A DNA stretch of 64,000 nt from Leptospira andrefontaineae (GCF_004770105.1 NZ_RQEY01000010.1:310001-374000), one strand, 5' to 3'; positions 46,832 to 57,037 are shown, counted from the first letter of the stretch. Notes: generated by a model from the letters alone, not told the origin. Numbers and translations: made by a program.

Positions 46832-47161
46832 ATGGGACCTTTGGTAAGAAGGCAAAAAAAAGGGCTTAAATCCCTCTTTGCGTTGTTCGCGTTTTGTGGC
46901 GGACTCTTGCTTACAAGTACCCACTCTCATTTGGATATATCCGAAAAGGGGATATTTTCCAAACATTCTCCAAAAATTTCTTCTGAAAACTGCTTCCTCT
47001 GCATCCACACTCAAATTAATGCCGGAGCGGACATTGTTCAAGAGCAGAAATCAGAACAACCTGTTCTAGAATATAATGAATTTATAATTTTCGATCTTAT
47101 CCCTGCTCAAATCTCCGAATCGGGTATTTTGAGAGGGCGTGCCCCTCCTTATTTCTCCTAA
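46832..47161 (+). CDS. Small His/Cys exported protein (DUF2946-like)
   Basis: This 109-residue protein has an N-terminal membrane or signal segment (FALFAFCGGLLLTSTHSHLDI), a CFLCIH motif near residues 54-59, and an end RGRAPPYFS. The His-rich start of the mature part, the CxxC and the RxPP end recall DUF2946-type proteins encoded beside metal-related TonB receptors. It is the first gene after a Fur-like repeat, and the receptor starts 104 bases downstream. A role in metal sensing or periplasmic metal handling is inference. The ATG has no clear ribosome site. Confidence 0.7.
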   Translation: MGPLVRRQKKGLKSLFALFAFCGGLLLTSTHSHLDISEKGIFSKHSPKISSENCFLCIHTQINAGADIVQEQKSEQPVLEYNEFIIFDLIPAQISESGILRGRAPPYFS

Positions 47162-47265
47162 TCTATCTGCATCTACTGTTTTCGGCGGCTTTGCATTTGC
47201 GATCCGTTTTGAATTTATTTTGTAAATGAAGAACCCGACCCTAAGAGGTCCGGAGTTTAGGAAGA

Positions 47266-49674
47266 ATGAAAAGTATATTATATAAATTTAATTTATTACC
47301 TGTTCTTATAGGCATATTTTTGCCTTTTTCAGAAGTTTTTTCCCTTGATGTAAACGTTCGAGGTATCCTTAAAGATTCGGAAGGCCGACCCATCTCGGGC
47401 GCCAAACTTTTCCTGACGGAGAACAAATTCGTATCCAGATCCGGTAAGGACGGTAGTTTCGAATTTCAACATGTTTCTCCGGGAAATTATACGTTAGTTG
47501 TTTCTGCTCCAAACTATGAACTCAAAACAGAAAGATTCGAAGTGAAGGATCTGGATAAAGTTTTGGATATTGTCTTAAAACCTTCTCTTTTAGAAGGTAT
47601 TGCGATCAATGTTACCGCCAAAACTATAGCTTCTGATTTCTTATCTACTCCACAACCTACTACGGTTTTAGAAGGGAGACAATTGCAAAGATTAAGAGGG
47701 CAGAATGTTATGTCCGCCTTAGAAAATACTCCCGGAACTGCAACCTTAACCACTGGTGCCGGGACTTCAAAACCTGTAATTCGGGGTTTAACAGGTCAAA
47801 GAGTTTTAGTTATGACCGATGGAGTAAGACAAGAAGAGCAACAATTCGGAGACGATCATACTGTCGACTTAGATGCATTTAACGTAGATAAGATGGAGAT
47901 TGTAAGAGGACCAGGATCTGTTCTTTATGGATCGGATGCTTTAGGTGGTGTAATTAATGTGATCCGCTCTAAGGCACCTACTGCAAAAGACGGGGCTCCT
48001 CTTCTAGGCGGAACAATCTCAACAAATAGTTTTTCAAATAACAAACAAGATGCAGGTGCGATCTCTCTTTTTGGCTATCATAAGGATACCAACTTTGGCT
48101 ATAGAGTGCAGACGGATACTCGAAAGGCAGGTAGGATCACTACTCCAAAAGGAACTCTTCCTAATACAGGTTTTCATGAAAGAAACGTAAATGCTTCTTT
48201 AGGAACGGATGGCTCTTGGGGAAATTTCTACGTAGATTCTTTCCAGAGATACCAAGAGCAGGACTTATACGATAATCCAAATGAATCTCCTGGTGCAAGC
48301 GCATACCAAACTGTTCTTCATCAGAAAACTCATGTGCATGCATTCTTCATTCTTCCTTTTGTGAATGTGGAATTGGATGCAGCTTATCAGAGAAACAATC
48401 GAAGAGAAATTGAAGATAAGAATAGATATATGCCGATCAAGGATGCTTTACTGGATCCTTCTATCGATTCTTTCACCAAAGCAGCTTCTGCCTATCAAGT
48501 GAATAAATATGATTATAAACAGGGTTTAAATCTTTCATTAGATACCACTACTGCGGATGCGAAGGTCCATCACAAAGAATGGAAAGGCTTAAAAGGCACT
48601 GTTGGTATCTCCGGTATGCAGCAAAGGAGTAATACAATTGGAACCGAACCTTTGATCCCAGGTTATGGATTAAGCAATATTGGATTTTTCTTATTCGAAG
48701 AATGGAAATTGGGGGACTTCAGTTTTTCTGCCGGAGCTCGAACTGATAAAAGAAGTATGGATATCAGAGCTAACGCAGATCTGGGAAATTTAGAACAGAC
48801 CAGAAATTATTCTGCAAGCACAGGAAGTCTCGGAACAGTTTGGAGATTTGCAAAAGATTTCTCTTTGGCCTTGAACGCAGGTAGAGGATTTAGGGCTCCA
48901 ACTCCTTTCGAATTATATGCTAATGGTGTTCATGAAGGAAGCGGTAGATTCGAGATAGGTAAAGATAGTTTAAGGCCGGAAACTTCTTTGAACTATGATG
49001 CTTCGGTTCGTTTTGCTAACGATAAATTCCAAGCAGAGCTGAGCGTTTTTAGAAATAAGATAGATAATTATATTTATTCAGTAAGTGCAGGTGCCATTGA
49101 TTCTGATTCGGGCCTTCCTGTTTATAGATACAGGCAGGATGCTGCAAAATTAGAAGGGGGAGAATTCAGCTTCCAAGCTCAAGCGACTTCGTGGTTAGTC
49201 CTTACTGGTGGCATAGATATATTAAGAGCCACCATCGAAAAAAATATTCCACCGGAAATCGCCCTGAATCCTGGAGGCACCGATCCTAATTCAGTATATT
49301 CTGATATTAGAAACAAGTATCTTCCAAGGATGACCCCAAACCGCGCTCGTTTGGGTCTTAGATTTACTACGGATAAACTATTTGGAATTTCAAAACCCTA
49401 TATTTCCTTAAACGGTACGTTTGTCCAATCTCAGTATAAGGTGGATAAGCTGGAAACTCCGACCCAAGGTTATAATTTATACGATCTTGGCTTCGGTGGA
49501 GAAATTCCTGGATTAACGAATGGAACCGAATCTGCAACCTTCGACGTTGCTGTTCTAAACATATTCGATAAAGAGTATGTGAATCATCTAAGCCGTTATA
49601 AGGAATACGCGTTAAATCCAGGGACCAATATCACTTTCAAAACAACGATCCCTTTTACCTTGATCACTGAATGA
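47266..49674 (+). CDS. TonB-dependent outer-membrane receptor
   Basis: This 802-residue receptor has a signal peptide (to about residue 26) and a carboxypeptidase-regulatory-like beta domain (VNVRGILKDSEGRPISGAKL, about 28-110). A plug domain follows (about 125-235; TPQPTTVLEGRQLQRLRGQNV, GLTGQRVLVMTDGVRQ, VEIVRGPGSVLYGSDALGGVINV-type signature), then a 22-strand barrel ending near AVLNIFDKEYVNHLSRYKEYALNPG. It would import a scarce metal or metal complex with TonB energy. The Fur-like repeat and small His/Cys gene upstream support a metal substrate. There is no separate periplasmic transporter nearby. Confidence 0.93.
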   Translation: MKSILYKFNLLPVLIGIFLPFSEVFSLDVNVRGILKDSEGRPISGAKLFLTENKFVSRSGKDGSFEFQHVSPGNYTLVVSAPNYELKTERFEVKDLDKVLDIVLKPSLLEGIAINVTAKTIASDFLSTPQPTTVLEGRQLQRLRGQNVMSALENTPGTATLTTGAGTSKPVIRGLTGQRVLVMTDGVRQEEQQFGDDHTVDLDAFNVDKMEIVRGPGSVLYGSDALGGVINVIRSKAPTAKDGAPLLGGTISTNSFSNNKQDAGAISLFGYHKDTNFGYRVQTDTRKAGRITTPKGTLPNTGFHERNVNASLGTDGSWGNFYVDSFQRYQEQDLYDNPNESPGASAYQTVLHQKTHVHAFFILPFVNVELDAAYQRNNRREIEDKNRYMPIKDALLDPSIDSFTKAASAYQVNKYDYKQGLNLSLDTTTADAKVHHKEWKGLKGTVGISGMQQRSNTIGTEPLIPGYGLSNIGFFLFEEWKLGDFSFSAGARTDKRSMDIRANADLGNLEQTRNYSASTGSLGTVWRFAKDFSLALNAGRGFRAPTPFELYANGVHEGSGRFEIGKDSLRPETSLNYDASVRFANDKFQAELSVFRNKIDNYIYSVSAGAIDSDSGLPVYRYRQDAAKLEGGEFSFQAQATSWLVLTGGIDILRATIEKNIPPEIALNPGGTDPNSVYSDIRNKYLPRMTPNRARLGLRFTTDKLFGISKPYISLNGTFVQSQYKVDKLETPTQGYNLYDLGFGGEIPGLTNGTESATFDVAVLNIFDKEYVNHLSRYKEYALNPGTNITFKTTIPFTLITE

Positions 49675-49682
49675 GGAATTTT

Positions 49683-50072
49683 ATGAATTTCAAATATCTC
49701 ACACTTCATACATTTATAATATTATTATTCGTTTCCTGCACTTTTGATCCGCAAACAAAGAAGGAGAAGGAGGACTATCAAAATCAATCATTGATTTCAG
49801 CGGCATTGAATGGAAATCAAAGATCCGATTGTGTTTATTGCTCGGATACGAGAGCCTTTGAAGGAAATTGTTCCTGCTATAAACAGATCCCTGTTTTTTC
49901 CTGCGCAGGCATTCCTTCCGGTGAAGGTAAATCTAATTCTTATAAGATTTCCTGTGATGAGTTGGTAGAATTAGGGACTTGGACCCAGGTTTCTTCAGAT
50001 TCTTATTCTTGCAGTTACCTGACCTGCCCTCCGGAAGCATACAGGGCTGCATTTACGGAAGAAGGTAAATAA
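49683..50072 (+). CDS. Cysteine-rich lipoprotein beside the TonB receptor
   Basis: I start at ATG 49683, which has GAGGA eight bases upstream; another ATG at 49671 overlaps the receptor stop. The 129-residue product has a leader and a lipobox (LLFVSC), then many paired cysteines (DCVYC, GNCSCY, FSCAG, ISCDE, YSCSYLTC). These could form disulfides or bind metal. The function is unknown, but the coupling to the receptor gene suggests an accessory role in the same uptake process. Confidence 0.75.
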   Translation: MNFKYLTLHTFIILLFVSCTFDPQTKKEKEDYQNQSLISAALNGNQRSDCVYCSDTRAFEGNCSCYKQIPVFSCAGIPSGEGKSNSYKISCDELVELGTWTQVSSDSYSCSYLTCPPEAYRAAFTEEGK

Positions 50073-50073
50073 C

Positions 50074-50520
50074 TCAGTAGATTGGAAGTCCTGTATTATA
50101 ATCGATTGTGGTCTTTTTATAAGAACTTGCAAGAAGGTCCGAAGAAATTAAATAATCAGCGGACCTTCTATTATTCGCAATCGGAATATTATAAAGTACT
50201 GCTATCCTTAAAAGAGCTTTAACATCCGGATCATGCGGTTGAGCTGTCAGCGGATCCCAAAAGAAGATGACCACATCTATCTCTCCATCTACGATCTTTG
50301 CTCCGATCTGCTGGTCCCCTCCAAGTGGTCCGGACAAAAATCTATGAACAGGCAGATCAGTCTTTTCATGGACGATCTTTCCTGTAGTGCCTGTGGCATA
50401 AAGATGATGTTTGGAAAGTACCTCTTTGTGAAGTTGCACCCATTCCACTAGATCTTCTTTTTTATTATCATGCGCGATGAGGACGATACGTTTCGTTTTC
50501 GGGACTTCGGGGCTTTGCAT
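50074..50520 (-). CDS. mgsA: Methylglyoxal synthase
   Basis: MgsA converts dihydroxyacetone phosphate to methylglyoxal and phosphate, a bypass when phosphate is short or sugar is in excess. The sequence shows AHDNKK (H17, D18), the phosphate loop ATGTTGKIV, the catalytic Asp D69 in SGPLGGDQQIG, and FFWDPLTAQPHDPDVKALLRIA with H96. All are shifted by two from E. coli (H19, D20, D71, H98). The 148-residue length is normal. Its stop lies two bases from the convergent lipoprotein gene. Confidence 0.95.
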   Translation of the reverse strand: MQSPEVPKTKRIVLIAHDNKKEDLVEWVQLHKEVLSKHHLYATGTTGKIVHEKTDLPVHRFLSGPLGGDQQIGAKIVDGEIDVVIFFWDPLTAQPHDPDVKALLRIAVLYNIPIANNRRSADYLISSDLLASSYKKTTIDYNTGLPIY

Positions 50521-50612
50521 ATTCTGCTCCTAAATCAAATTCGTCGGAAGGCTTTCCGAATGAAACCATTTTATGGTTTATCTCTCGAAGCGGTATCCCG
50601 ATCTTAGTGTTA

Positions 50613-51419
50613 ATGAAACTCGTTAAGCTTTCATGCTTAAGATCTTTGTTCTTATTTGCATTGATCGCCTCGTCCTCGTATCTATTTTCCCAAGAAGATC
50701 CACATGATCGCCCCAAAAAGCTGGAGATCCTGATCCCTGAATCTGCAAAAGAGGGGCCATGGAGCGACGACCCCAACGAATTTAAGGACATAGATCTCTT
50801 AGGAGATTTTTCGGAAGGAAACTCAAAACAGGCTTTAGAAAAGACCGAAGAATACTTCTCGGCGGCCTTGGATGGTTTCAGAAAAGTTTCCGATAGTATT
50901 AAATCAAAAAGGGAAAAAGAAGAAGGTAAGGTCTTAGATTCGGAAAGATTCCCTTGGCAAAGAAAGACTAGACTGGAAAACGCAGAAAGAGTTTGGAATA
51001 GAGAACTCACTAAGGCAAGATTGGATTCGGTCAAAAATCTTTCCCTGGCGATGAAAAATCTAGATAAGATCGCGAATCCTAATATTAGAAAATCTGAATC
51101 TTTCCTTGAATTGCAAGCCGGAGTATATAGAGAATTTATAAAACACCAATATGCTTTAAAAAACTTCAACCAATCCGCGGAGTTTTTGGAGAAGTATATT
51201 TCATTGGATCCAAAGTTTAACGACGAAGCGGAACCTCATCGTATTCTATCTCATTGTTACGAAAGACTATATCTTTCAGCTAAGAAATCAGGACATCCCG
51301 AAGGTATGGATTATTATAAAGATAGAAGAAAAAAACATGGGATCCTATATGCAGAAAAAGCATACGGGAGAAACTCTTACGAATTCAAAAAAGTTTTGGA
51401 ATTGTTTGCAAGAGAGTAA
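50613..51419 (+). CDS. Exported helical hypothetical protein
   Basis: The 268-residue product begins with a signal peptide (LRSLFLFALIASSSYLFSQ) and is then acidic and helical. TPR-like helix pairs lie near the end (IKHQYALKNFNQSAEFLEKYISLDP, HRILSHCYERLYLSAKKSG). I use ATG 50613; a GTG two codons upstream is possible. I do not recognise the family. Leptospires export several such helical proteins, including flagellar sheath components, but no assignment can be made here. Confidence 0.75.
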   Translation: MKLVKLSCLRSLFLFALIASSSYLFSQEDPHDRPKKLEILIPESAKEGPWSDDPNEFKDIDLLGDFSEGNSKQALEKTEEYFSAALDGFRKVSDSIKSKREKEEGKVLDSERFPWQRKTRLENAERVWNRELTKARLDSVKNLSLAMKNLDKIANPNIRKSESFLELQAGVYREFIKHQYALKNFNQSAEFLEKYISLDPKFNDEAEPHRILSHCYERLYLSAKKSGHPEGMDYYKDRRKKHGILYAEKAYGRNSYEFKKVLELFARE

Positions 51420-51431
51420 AGGTATAGCTCA

Positions 51432-51447
51432 TGTAGGAACTCCTACA
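51432..51447. repeat. 16-bp palindrome, family copy 6
   Basis: TGTAGGAACTCCTACA, palindromic except for the central two bases, directly after the helical protein gene. Confidence 0.75.
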
Positions 51448-51466
51448 TCTTGATCACGTGTACGTT

Positions 51467-51482
51467 TGTTGGAATTCCAACA
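51467..51482. repeat. 16-bp palindrome, family copy 7
   Basis: Perfect palindrome TGTTGGAATTCCAACA, 19 bases after copy 6. Confidence 0.8.
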
Positions 51483-51542
51483 AGAGTTAGTAATAGAAAA
51501 TTCTGTTGTAAGTTTTGGGGAAATGTGGTAGGCCGAAAAGGC

Positions 51543-51570
51543 GCTCCCACGGGCCACTCCCCCCTCCCAA
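51543..51570 (-). repeat. 28-base G-rich repeat, copy 2 (inverted)
   Basis: Exact reverse complement of 39123-39150. As there, it lies between two members of the 16-bp palindrome family (51467 and 51599) and is next to a complementary-character arm (GGGTGGGGGC at 51575-51584). Confidence 0.8.
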
Positions 51571-51598
51571 TGCAGGGTGGGGGCGAACTCCTAAACCA

Positions 51599-51614
51599 TG
51601 TAGGAGTTCCAACA
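51599..51614. repeat. 16-bp palindrome variant, family copy 8
   Basis: TGTAGGAGTTCCAACA, a hybrid of the two arm types, just beyond the stop of the pseudo-receiver gene. Confidence 0.7.
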
Positions 51615-51621
51615 CTTAATT

Positions 51622-52458
51622 CTAATTATTCTCTGGAAGTCCTAGTTCTTTTCTAAGACGTTTGTTTTCCTCAACCAGATCTTTGATCTCTTGCTCAGTG
51701 TATTCGAACAATTTTGTATGAGCTTCGAGGATATTTTTCATTTCAATCTCTTCAATACTGGAATATTCCAAGGCTCTTTCTGTGGCTTTTTTCAGCTCAA
51801 GCGCATGTTTTAATTCCATTGTTTTGAGATTATCTATGATTTCGGAAACTTTTAATCTTTCGTGAAGAGTCAAAAGCTCTTGGTTCTTGAGCTCATTCAC
51901 TCTCTCAATTGCTTTATTGATATCTTCGTTGTTCTTTTTGATCTTTGCTTCGAACTCAAGGATCGCATGAAGAGCTGCGTTCGCCTTATGAGTATCTTTA
52001 TACTCTTTATTAGCAAGTTCGAAAACTCCTTCGAAAAATCCTACGTTTGCGAGACAACTATTCCCGATCTCGTTAGCAACCATTTTGAAAAACTCAGTCT
52101 GGATCACTCTATCCAAAATGATCCTTAAAGATCTTGGCTGAACCGGATATTCTAAAACTTCAGTTTTACCTTTAGGAGAAAGTTTATTGTAAATTTCTTC
52201 CGCCTCGGGAGAGGAGATAATAGTAAGAGCAACGAATGGATGTAGTTCAAAACGTTTAAGGAAATCATCCTTAATCTCCGACCATTCTTTCAAGTTAGTA
52301 TTCACATAGAATACATTGATGTCCTGGGCATCTAATTCTATCGATCTGTAGTCCTTTAACTGAACCTTACGCAGTTCGATATTAATTCTCGGATGTTTCC
52401 ATATATGTACGGGGAATTCAGCTCCGGAAGTTATGTGCCAAATATTCGCGGTTTTCAA
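51622..52458 (-). CDS. Pseudo-receiver/coiled-coil protein
   Basis: The first 125 or so residues of this 278-residue protein follow the beta/alpha rhythm of a response-regulator receiver: [47 protein letters not shown]. The phosphorylated Asp position holds Asn (FYVNTN), and the conserved Lys before Pro is missing (EYPVQP). Residues about 125-275 are helical, with a long coiled coil near 165-215 and another at the end. It probably acts as a non-phosphorylated scaffold or regulator. No partner kinase lies nearby. Confidence 0.72.
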   Translation of the reverse strand: MKTANIWHITSGAEFPVHIWKHPRINIELRKVQLKDYRSIELDAQDINVFYVNTNLKEWSEIKDDFLKRFELHPFVALTIISSPEAEEIYNKLSPKGKTEVLEYPVQPRSLRIILDRVIQTEFFKMVANEIGNSCLANVGFFEGVFELANKEYKDTHKANAALHAILEFEAKIKKNNEDINKAIERVNELKNQELLTLHERLKVSEIIDNLKTMELKHALELKKATERALEYSSIEEIEMKNILEAHTKLFEYTEQEIKDLVEENKRLRKELGLPENN

Positions 52459-52532
52459 AGCCGACTCTCCCCCTTACTCGACGCCATAGATAAGACGTCG
52501 AAAGCCGATCCCGTCCTTCTAAAAAACGGAAA

Positions 52533-54314
52533 TCAGTATCGATTTTCTCGATTTCTCCATAAGGATAATTTTTTGAGTCCCTCTGTCAATTTTGTTTTTA
52601 GGGAATAAAGGGGTCCTTCCATCCGGGCAAAAACGCGGGCAACGGGGGAAAAGAACTTCGCAAGGATTTGAAAGAAATTTACTACAGCGGGCGGAAAACG
52701 CATATCGGTTCGTTTTAACATAACAACTGAACCAATGATGGCAATCGCGATGTTTCCACTCCAAGGTCCAAGCCAAACCGGAAATTTGGAATTTTCAGAA
52801 ATATTCGATCCAAATGTGAAAAGTGCCCAATACACAATGATCAAAACCACAGCCATTGTGAAACTCATTCCTTTTCCGGAACGTTTTACTACAAGACCCA
52901 AAGGTAAGGATACCAAGGAAAAAATAATACAAGAGACTGGGATCGCGTATCTTCTCTGGATCTCCACGTCAAATTGAGAGACTCTTTTTTTAGCCTCTTT
53001 TAATAAAGTAGTCAGCTGAAGAACGATAGTAACACTCTGAGATTTCTGAGCATCCGAGATTGTAGGGTCGCTCATTATTTTTGGCAGCTCCATTTGAAGC
53101 CGTAAAACTCTATCTTTCAGATTTTCAGATCCATCCGAAGGAATTCCCATCTCTTGCAAAATTTCAAGTCCAGGGATCCTTTCCAATCTTCCTGCTTTGA
53201 TATTATTTCTGATATCGATCAGGGTCAGAAGAGTGAAAGAACCAGGATCCACATTGATGACTAGACTTTTTTTCTCTTCCGTCTTTGGAATATTATAATC
53301 CATCTCCCCTTTTCGAAGATCTCCGACTGAAAATTGCTGCTTGGCTCTATCCCATTCTAATATCCATGCATCTTTCAGCCGGATGGATTTTTCGAACTCA
53401 CCATCAGGCCCCTTCTTCTCCACTAACGTTCCTTTTTTAGCGGATATGATTTGTGTAATATAAGATTCTCCTAATTGAACAGGACGACTCGCTGCACCCA
53501 AGGATAGAAGGAACGGATCTTGGTTTTGTGGTATAAATACTGTCCATTCTCGGATTTGGACTCCGGAAAGTTCTCCTGTTTTCGCGTTCACACCTTCCGT
53601 ATACATCGCGATCGCTTTTTCTGAGCCGGCATTCTGCACTTGGTCTCCTGCGAATTGCCCAGGGGTTAATGCAAGAAGAGGATTATAAGCTAAAACCCAT
53701 TTATTGAATTCGGTCATTTTTCTGGTATTAATGGGAGAAAGGTAGAAGCAGAGATACGCGACTATAGCAGCTAAGAATATCCCAAACCCAACAAATACCA
53801 CATAAATCCGGGAAAATCCTATACCGGCAGAACGTATCGCAGTAATCTCTGAATCGCCTGAAAGTCTTCCTGCTGCCATCACACCACTCATCAGACAAGC
53901 AAGGGGTGCAGTCGTAGGAAGAATATTTCCCAACAGATATCCGAAATAATCCAGAAGTCGGAAAGGATCCACGCCTTTCCCCACAAAAAGACCGATCATA
54001 CTTTTAAGCGCGATGGCCATATAGATACTTGTGAAAAATAGAAGTGCTACTAAGAAAGAAGGAATAATTTCAGAGAGAATATAACGATCCAAGATAGGAA
54101 GCCATCTCCAGAATTTCTCTCTATCAGTATGAACAAAAAAACCAGGGGGAAGGTCCGCAACACTATGCACCCTTACAGAGCGTAAGTCTTTTCCTTCTGC
54201 TACTTTTCCAGCAGCCTCCGTTCCAAAACCTTTGGTATCAGCCCGATGAACTGCTTCGGACTTTTTTTTCTTAGGAGAGGAATCGCCTCCCGAAGCACGG
54301 GAGTTCTTCTTCAC
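52533..54314 (-). CDS. LptF/LptG-family permease
   Basis: This 593-residue protein is of the YjgP/YjgQ type, an inner-membrane half-permease for lipopolysaccharide transport to the outer membrane. Membrane helices cluster at the N-terminal third ([20 protein letters not shown], then [30 protein letters not shown], a strong family motif) and the C-terminus ([29 protein letters not shown]). A periplasmic beta-jellyroll-like region lies between. About 75 charged residues precede the first helix, longer than usual. It overlaps the miaB stop by four bases. Which half-permease it is remains open. Confidence 0.88.
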   Translation of the reverse strand: MKKNSRASGGDSSPKKKKSEAVHRADTKGFGTEAAGKVAEGKDLRSVRVHSVADLPPGFFVHTDREKFWRWLPILDRYILSEIIPSFLVALLFFTSIYMAIALKSMIGLFVGKGVDPFRLLDYFGYLLGNILPTTAPLACLMSGVMAAGRLSGDSEITAIRSAGIGFSRIYVVFVGFGIFLAAIVAYLCFYLSPINTRKMTEFNKWVLAYNPLLALTPGQFAGDQVQNAGSEKAIAMYTEGVNAKTGELSGVQIREWTVFIPQNQDPFLLSLGAASRPVQLGESYITQIISAKKGTLVEKKGPDGEFEKSIRLKDAWILEWDRAKQQFSVGDLRKGEMDYNIPKTEEKKSLVINVDPGSFTLLTLIDIRNNIKAGRLERIPGLEILQEMGIPSDGSENLKDRVLRLQMELPKIMSDPTISDAQKSQSVTIVLQLTTLLKEAKKRVSQFDVEIQRRYAIPVSCIIFSLVSLPLGLVVKRSGKGMSFTMAVVLIIVYWALFTFGSNISENSKFPVWLGPWSGNIAIAIIGSVVMLKRTDMRFPPAVVNFFQILAKFFSPVARVFARMEGPLYSLKTKLTEGLKKLSLWRNRENRY

Positions 54315-55660
54315 TCTATCACCTCTCCTTTGAGAGTAGCGCTAGTAGCAAAATTGATCTTAACGGATACGGTTTTTCCGATCAGGGACTCTACATTAAC
54401 ATTCTCTGGTAATTTGAAAACAGTCATTCTTCCGCAAGGAGTACGACCGCAAGCTTCTTTAGAGGATTTTTTAGAAGCGCCTTCTACCAAGATCGGAAAA
54501 ATTTTTCCGATTCTCGCTTTATTCTGCTCCGCAGAAATAGAAGTCTGAAGATCGACTAACTTGGTAAGGCGTTCTCCTTTTACTTCTTCAGGTACATCGT
54601 CCGGATATCTTTTCTGGGCAATAGTACCTTCTCTCTCGGAATACTTAAACATGAATGCCATATCGAAGCCTACTTTTCGGACCATGTCCAAAGTATCTTC
54701 GAATTGTTCTTCCGTTTCACCGGGGAATCCTACGATAATATCTGTTGTAAGTCCAACATTCGGAACGATTGTTTTGATCTGATCCACTACTTCCAAAAAT
54801 TCCTCTTTGGAATAAGTCCTTTTCATATTCTCAAGTACATCTGTATTTCCGGACTGTAATGGAAGATGAATATTAGGACAGAACCTAGGATTTTCCGCCA
54901 TAAGTTCCAAAAGATGCATCGGGAAATCTTTAGGGTGAGGAGAAGTAAAACGAATTCTTTCTATATCAGTTTCTTCTAATAGAAGTCGAACAAGCCCTGC
55001 GAAGTCGACACCTTCTGACTTATAAGAGTTTACATTCTGCCCGAGTAAAGTGAGTTGTTTTACACCTTGTGCAACTAGATCACGGGTTTCTCTTACGATA
55101 GAATGAGGATCTCTACTTCTTTCTCTTCCTCTTGTATATGGGACCACGCAGAATGTGCAGAAATTATTACAACCCCTCATGATCGTGACGAATGCCTGGA
55201 TGCCGTTCACAACCCTAGGCTCTATCTCATCATAAGTTTCGATCTTAGAAAGACGTGTTAAAGAAACAGGTTGTTTGTCGGAGCGAATTGTTTGGATAAG
55301 TTCAGGAAGAGTCCTATAATTATCAGGACCAACAACCAAGTCCAAAGGAAGTTCCTGATGAAAAAGATCGTCTCCCAAATTCTGGGCCATACATCCGAGG
55401 ACTCCAATAACCAGGTCCGGATTTCTTTTTTTCAAATACCCAAGACCTTGGAGCCTGGCATAAATTTTTGCATGAGCATTTTCACGGATTGCACATGTAT
55501 TTAAGAAGATAACGTCTGAAAGTTCCGGATCGGAAACTGTCTCAAACTGAGCGCCTTGCATCAAACTTGACACGATACCCGAATCGTATTCATTCATCTG
55601 ACAGCCATAGGTCTCTATATAAACCTTACCGGCCTTTTTTTCTACTTCAAGCACGCTCAT
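54311..55660 (-). CDS. miaB: tRNA-2-methylthio-N6-dimethylallyladenosine synthase
   Basis: MiaB adds a methylthio group to i6A37 of tRNAs using two iron-sulfur clusters. The N-terminal MTTase domain has C20 ([11 protein letters not shown]), C56 and C90. The radical-SAM cluster is C164-x3-C168-x2-C171 ([19 protein letters not shown]). The C-terminal TRAM domain ends the protein ([15 protein letters not shown] region). The 449 residues are normal. Its stop overlaps the LptF/G start, so the two may be coupled. Confidence 0.94.
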   Translation of the reverse strand: MSVLEVEKKAGKVYIETYGCQMNEYDSGIVSSLMQGAQFETVSDPELSDVIFLNTCAIRENAHAKIYARLQGLGYLKKRNPDLVIGVLGCMAQNLGDDLFHQELPLDLVVGPDNYRTLPELIQTIRSDKQPVSLTRLSKIETYDEIEPRVVNGIQAFVTIMRGCNNFCTFCVVPYTRGRERSRDPHSIVRETRDLVAQGVKQLTLLGQNVNSYKSEGVDFAGLVRLLLEETDIERIRFTSPHPKDFPMHLLELMAENPRFCPNIHLPLQSGNTDVLENMKRTYSKEEFLEVVDQIKTIVPNVGLTTDIIVGFPGETEEQFEDTLDMVRKVGFDMAFMFKYSEREGTIAQKRYPDDVPEEVKGERLTKLVDLQTSISAEQNKARIGKIFPILVEGASKKSSKEACGRTPCGRMTVFKLPENVNVESLIGKTVSVKINFATSATLKGEVIE

Positions 55661-55773
55661 AGGTCCAGTTTTGGAGAAGGAAAGACCCTGTCAACCCGCT
55701 CGAAACCTTAAAAAAAAGTTTCCTTTCCTGCCAGGATCGGATCATAATCAGAATTCTTCCAAAGACAAACAAG

Positions 55774-56418
55774 ATGAATCGATTCGGAACAGGACTCAGT
55801 CGTAAAACTGACTATTATGTATTATTTGGCCTTTCCAGAGACGCCTCTCCCCAAGCTGTGGAAGATGCTTTTCATCGATATGTACAAACTCTAAAAGAAC
55901 ATTCTTGGGTGCCTTGGAAAGACGCGGAATTAAGAGAAGGCGCAGAGGCATACTACCATCTATCGGATCCGGCAAGACGAAAACGTTATGATTCTTCCTT
56001 AGATTATGAATTGGTGCTTCCAGACCCGGAAGGAGTGCCGGAAGAATTCGAACAATATTTCGAAGTCCAAAAAATTTCCACACCTAAGGAATACGAAAGG
56101 CTATACAAACAATTCCTAATGTTAAAGTACGAAAGAGAAGATAAACTCTGGATCTTCAGAGCTACAGTATATTTTATACTGGCTTGCTTTTCCGCATTAG
56201 TACTTTCTTCTCTCGTTTTTGTAGTATTTCAAAAAAACGGCTGGCTCTCCACAAGCGCAGACCTTTTCTATCGTAGATGGGGACTCTTGTTTTCCTGTAC
56301 GTTTATGGGAACAGCATATACACTGTTCCGAGTATTTTATCTGGAAAGAGTGATCTCACTGAGAGAGAAAAAAAGAGAAATAGAACAGAATGAAGAAGTC
56401 TCGGACATCGGACCCTAA
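55774..56418 (+). CDS. J-domain-like membrane protein lacking HPD
   Basis: Residues about 12-75 look like a J domain: DYYVLFGLSRDASPQAVEDAF, then AEAYYHLSDPARRKRYDSSL. The HPD tripeptide that stimulates DnaK is absent; the loop reads KEHSWVPWKDAE. Two transmembrane helices follow (about 128-152 and 168-188), and the end is charged. It may be a J-like adaptor at the inner membrane that cannot activate Hsp70. Its 3' end overlaps the next gene by 29 bases. Confidence 0.75.
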   Translation: MNRFGTGLSRKTDYYVLFGLSRDASPQAVEDAFHRYVQTLKEHSWVPWKDAELREGAEAYYHLSDPARRKRYDSSLDYELVLPDPEGVPEEFEQYFEVQKISTPKEYERLYKQFLMLKYEREDKLWIFRATVYFILACFSALVLSSLVFVVFQKNGWLSTSADLFYRRWGLLFSCTFMGTAYTLFRVFYLERVISLREKKREIEQNEEVSDIGP

Positions 56419-57031
56419 AGCCTTAACAGAAGACGAAATACAATATTATTATACGCTACTTCAAGAAGAAGTCACGGAATATAACTGTGGAAGTTTATGC
56501 GCTCCTTCCAACGGTGGAATTCCGGTATGTTGCCAAGCGGACAACGCACTTCCTGCATTATACAAAGCGGAATACGAAATGTTATCCAAAAGAACCGACT
56601 TATGGAAAGCATATGTTCCGATGACAAGAGAAGAAAAAAAAGAATTCGCCGTATATGATCATAGGAAAATTACATTTTGTGAATGTAAAGGCGTGGCTCA
56701 TTGTGAAAGAGAGAATCGCTCGATCAGTTGTAGGACTTTTCCTTTAGAGCCGTATTTAGACACGAGAGGAGTTTTAGTTGGATTAGTATTTATGCAAGAA
56801 TTCCAAACCAAATGCCCTCTAACTTCCAGAGCAAAAGACGTAAGACAGGAGTTTATAGACAATCATTTCCTATTTTGGGAAAAACTTTTGTTTAGAGTTG
56901 AATCAGAATATGAAGTTTATACTGATTCTAGTAAAGCGTATCGCAGAAAGAGAAAACGCACCGGTATTGAATTTCCGATCCTATATCCGAGTCACTTAAA
57001 AGGCAAAGAGTATCTGAAACAATATATTTGA
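56390..57031 (+). CDS. Cysteine-cluster protein
   Basis: This 213-residue soluble protein has conserved Cys groups: NCGSLC, PVCCQ, FCECKGVAHCE and ISCRTFPLEPYLD. The last resembles the C-R-x-x-P-x-x-P pattern of the YkgJ/UPF0153 cysteine-cluster family, thought to bind zinc or iron. The start overlaps the J-like gene by 29 bases in another frame, so translation is probably coupled. The function is unknown. Confidence 0.72.
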   Translation: MKKSRTSDPKALTEDEIQYYYTLLQEEVTEYNCGSLCAPSNGGIPVCCQADNALPALYKAEYEMLSKRTDLWKAYVPMTREEKKEFAVYDHRKITFCECKGVAHCERENRSISCRTFPLEPYLDTRGVLVGLVFMQEFQTKCPLTSRAKDVRQEFIDNHFLFWEKLLFRVESEYEVYTDSSKAYRRKRKRTGIEFPILYPSHLKGKEYLKQYI

Positions 57032-57037
57032 TTGAGA

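Noticed and set aside
47241..47265. Possible riboswitch or cobalamin-type leader before the TonB receptor
   Set aside because: The 104-base gap after the small His/Cys gene shows no B12-box-like sequence; a Fur-type repeat further upstream explains regulation better.
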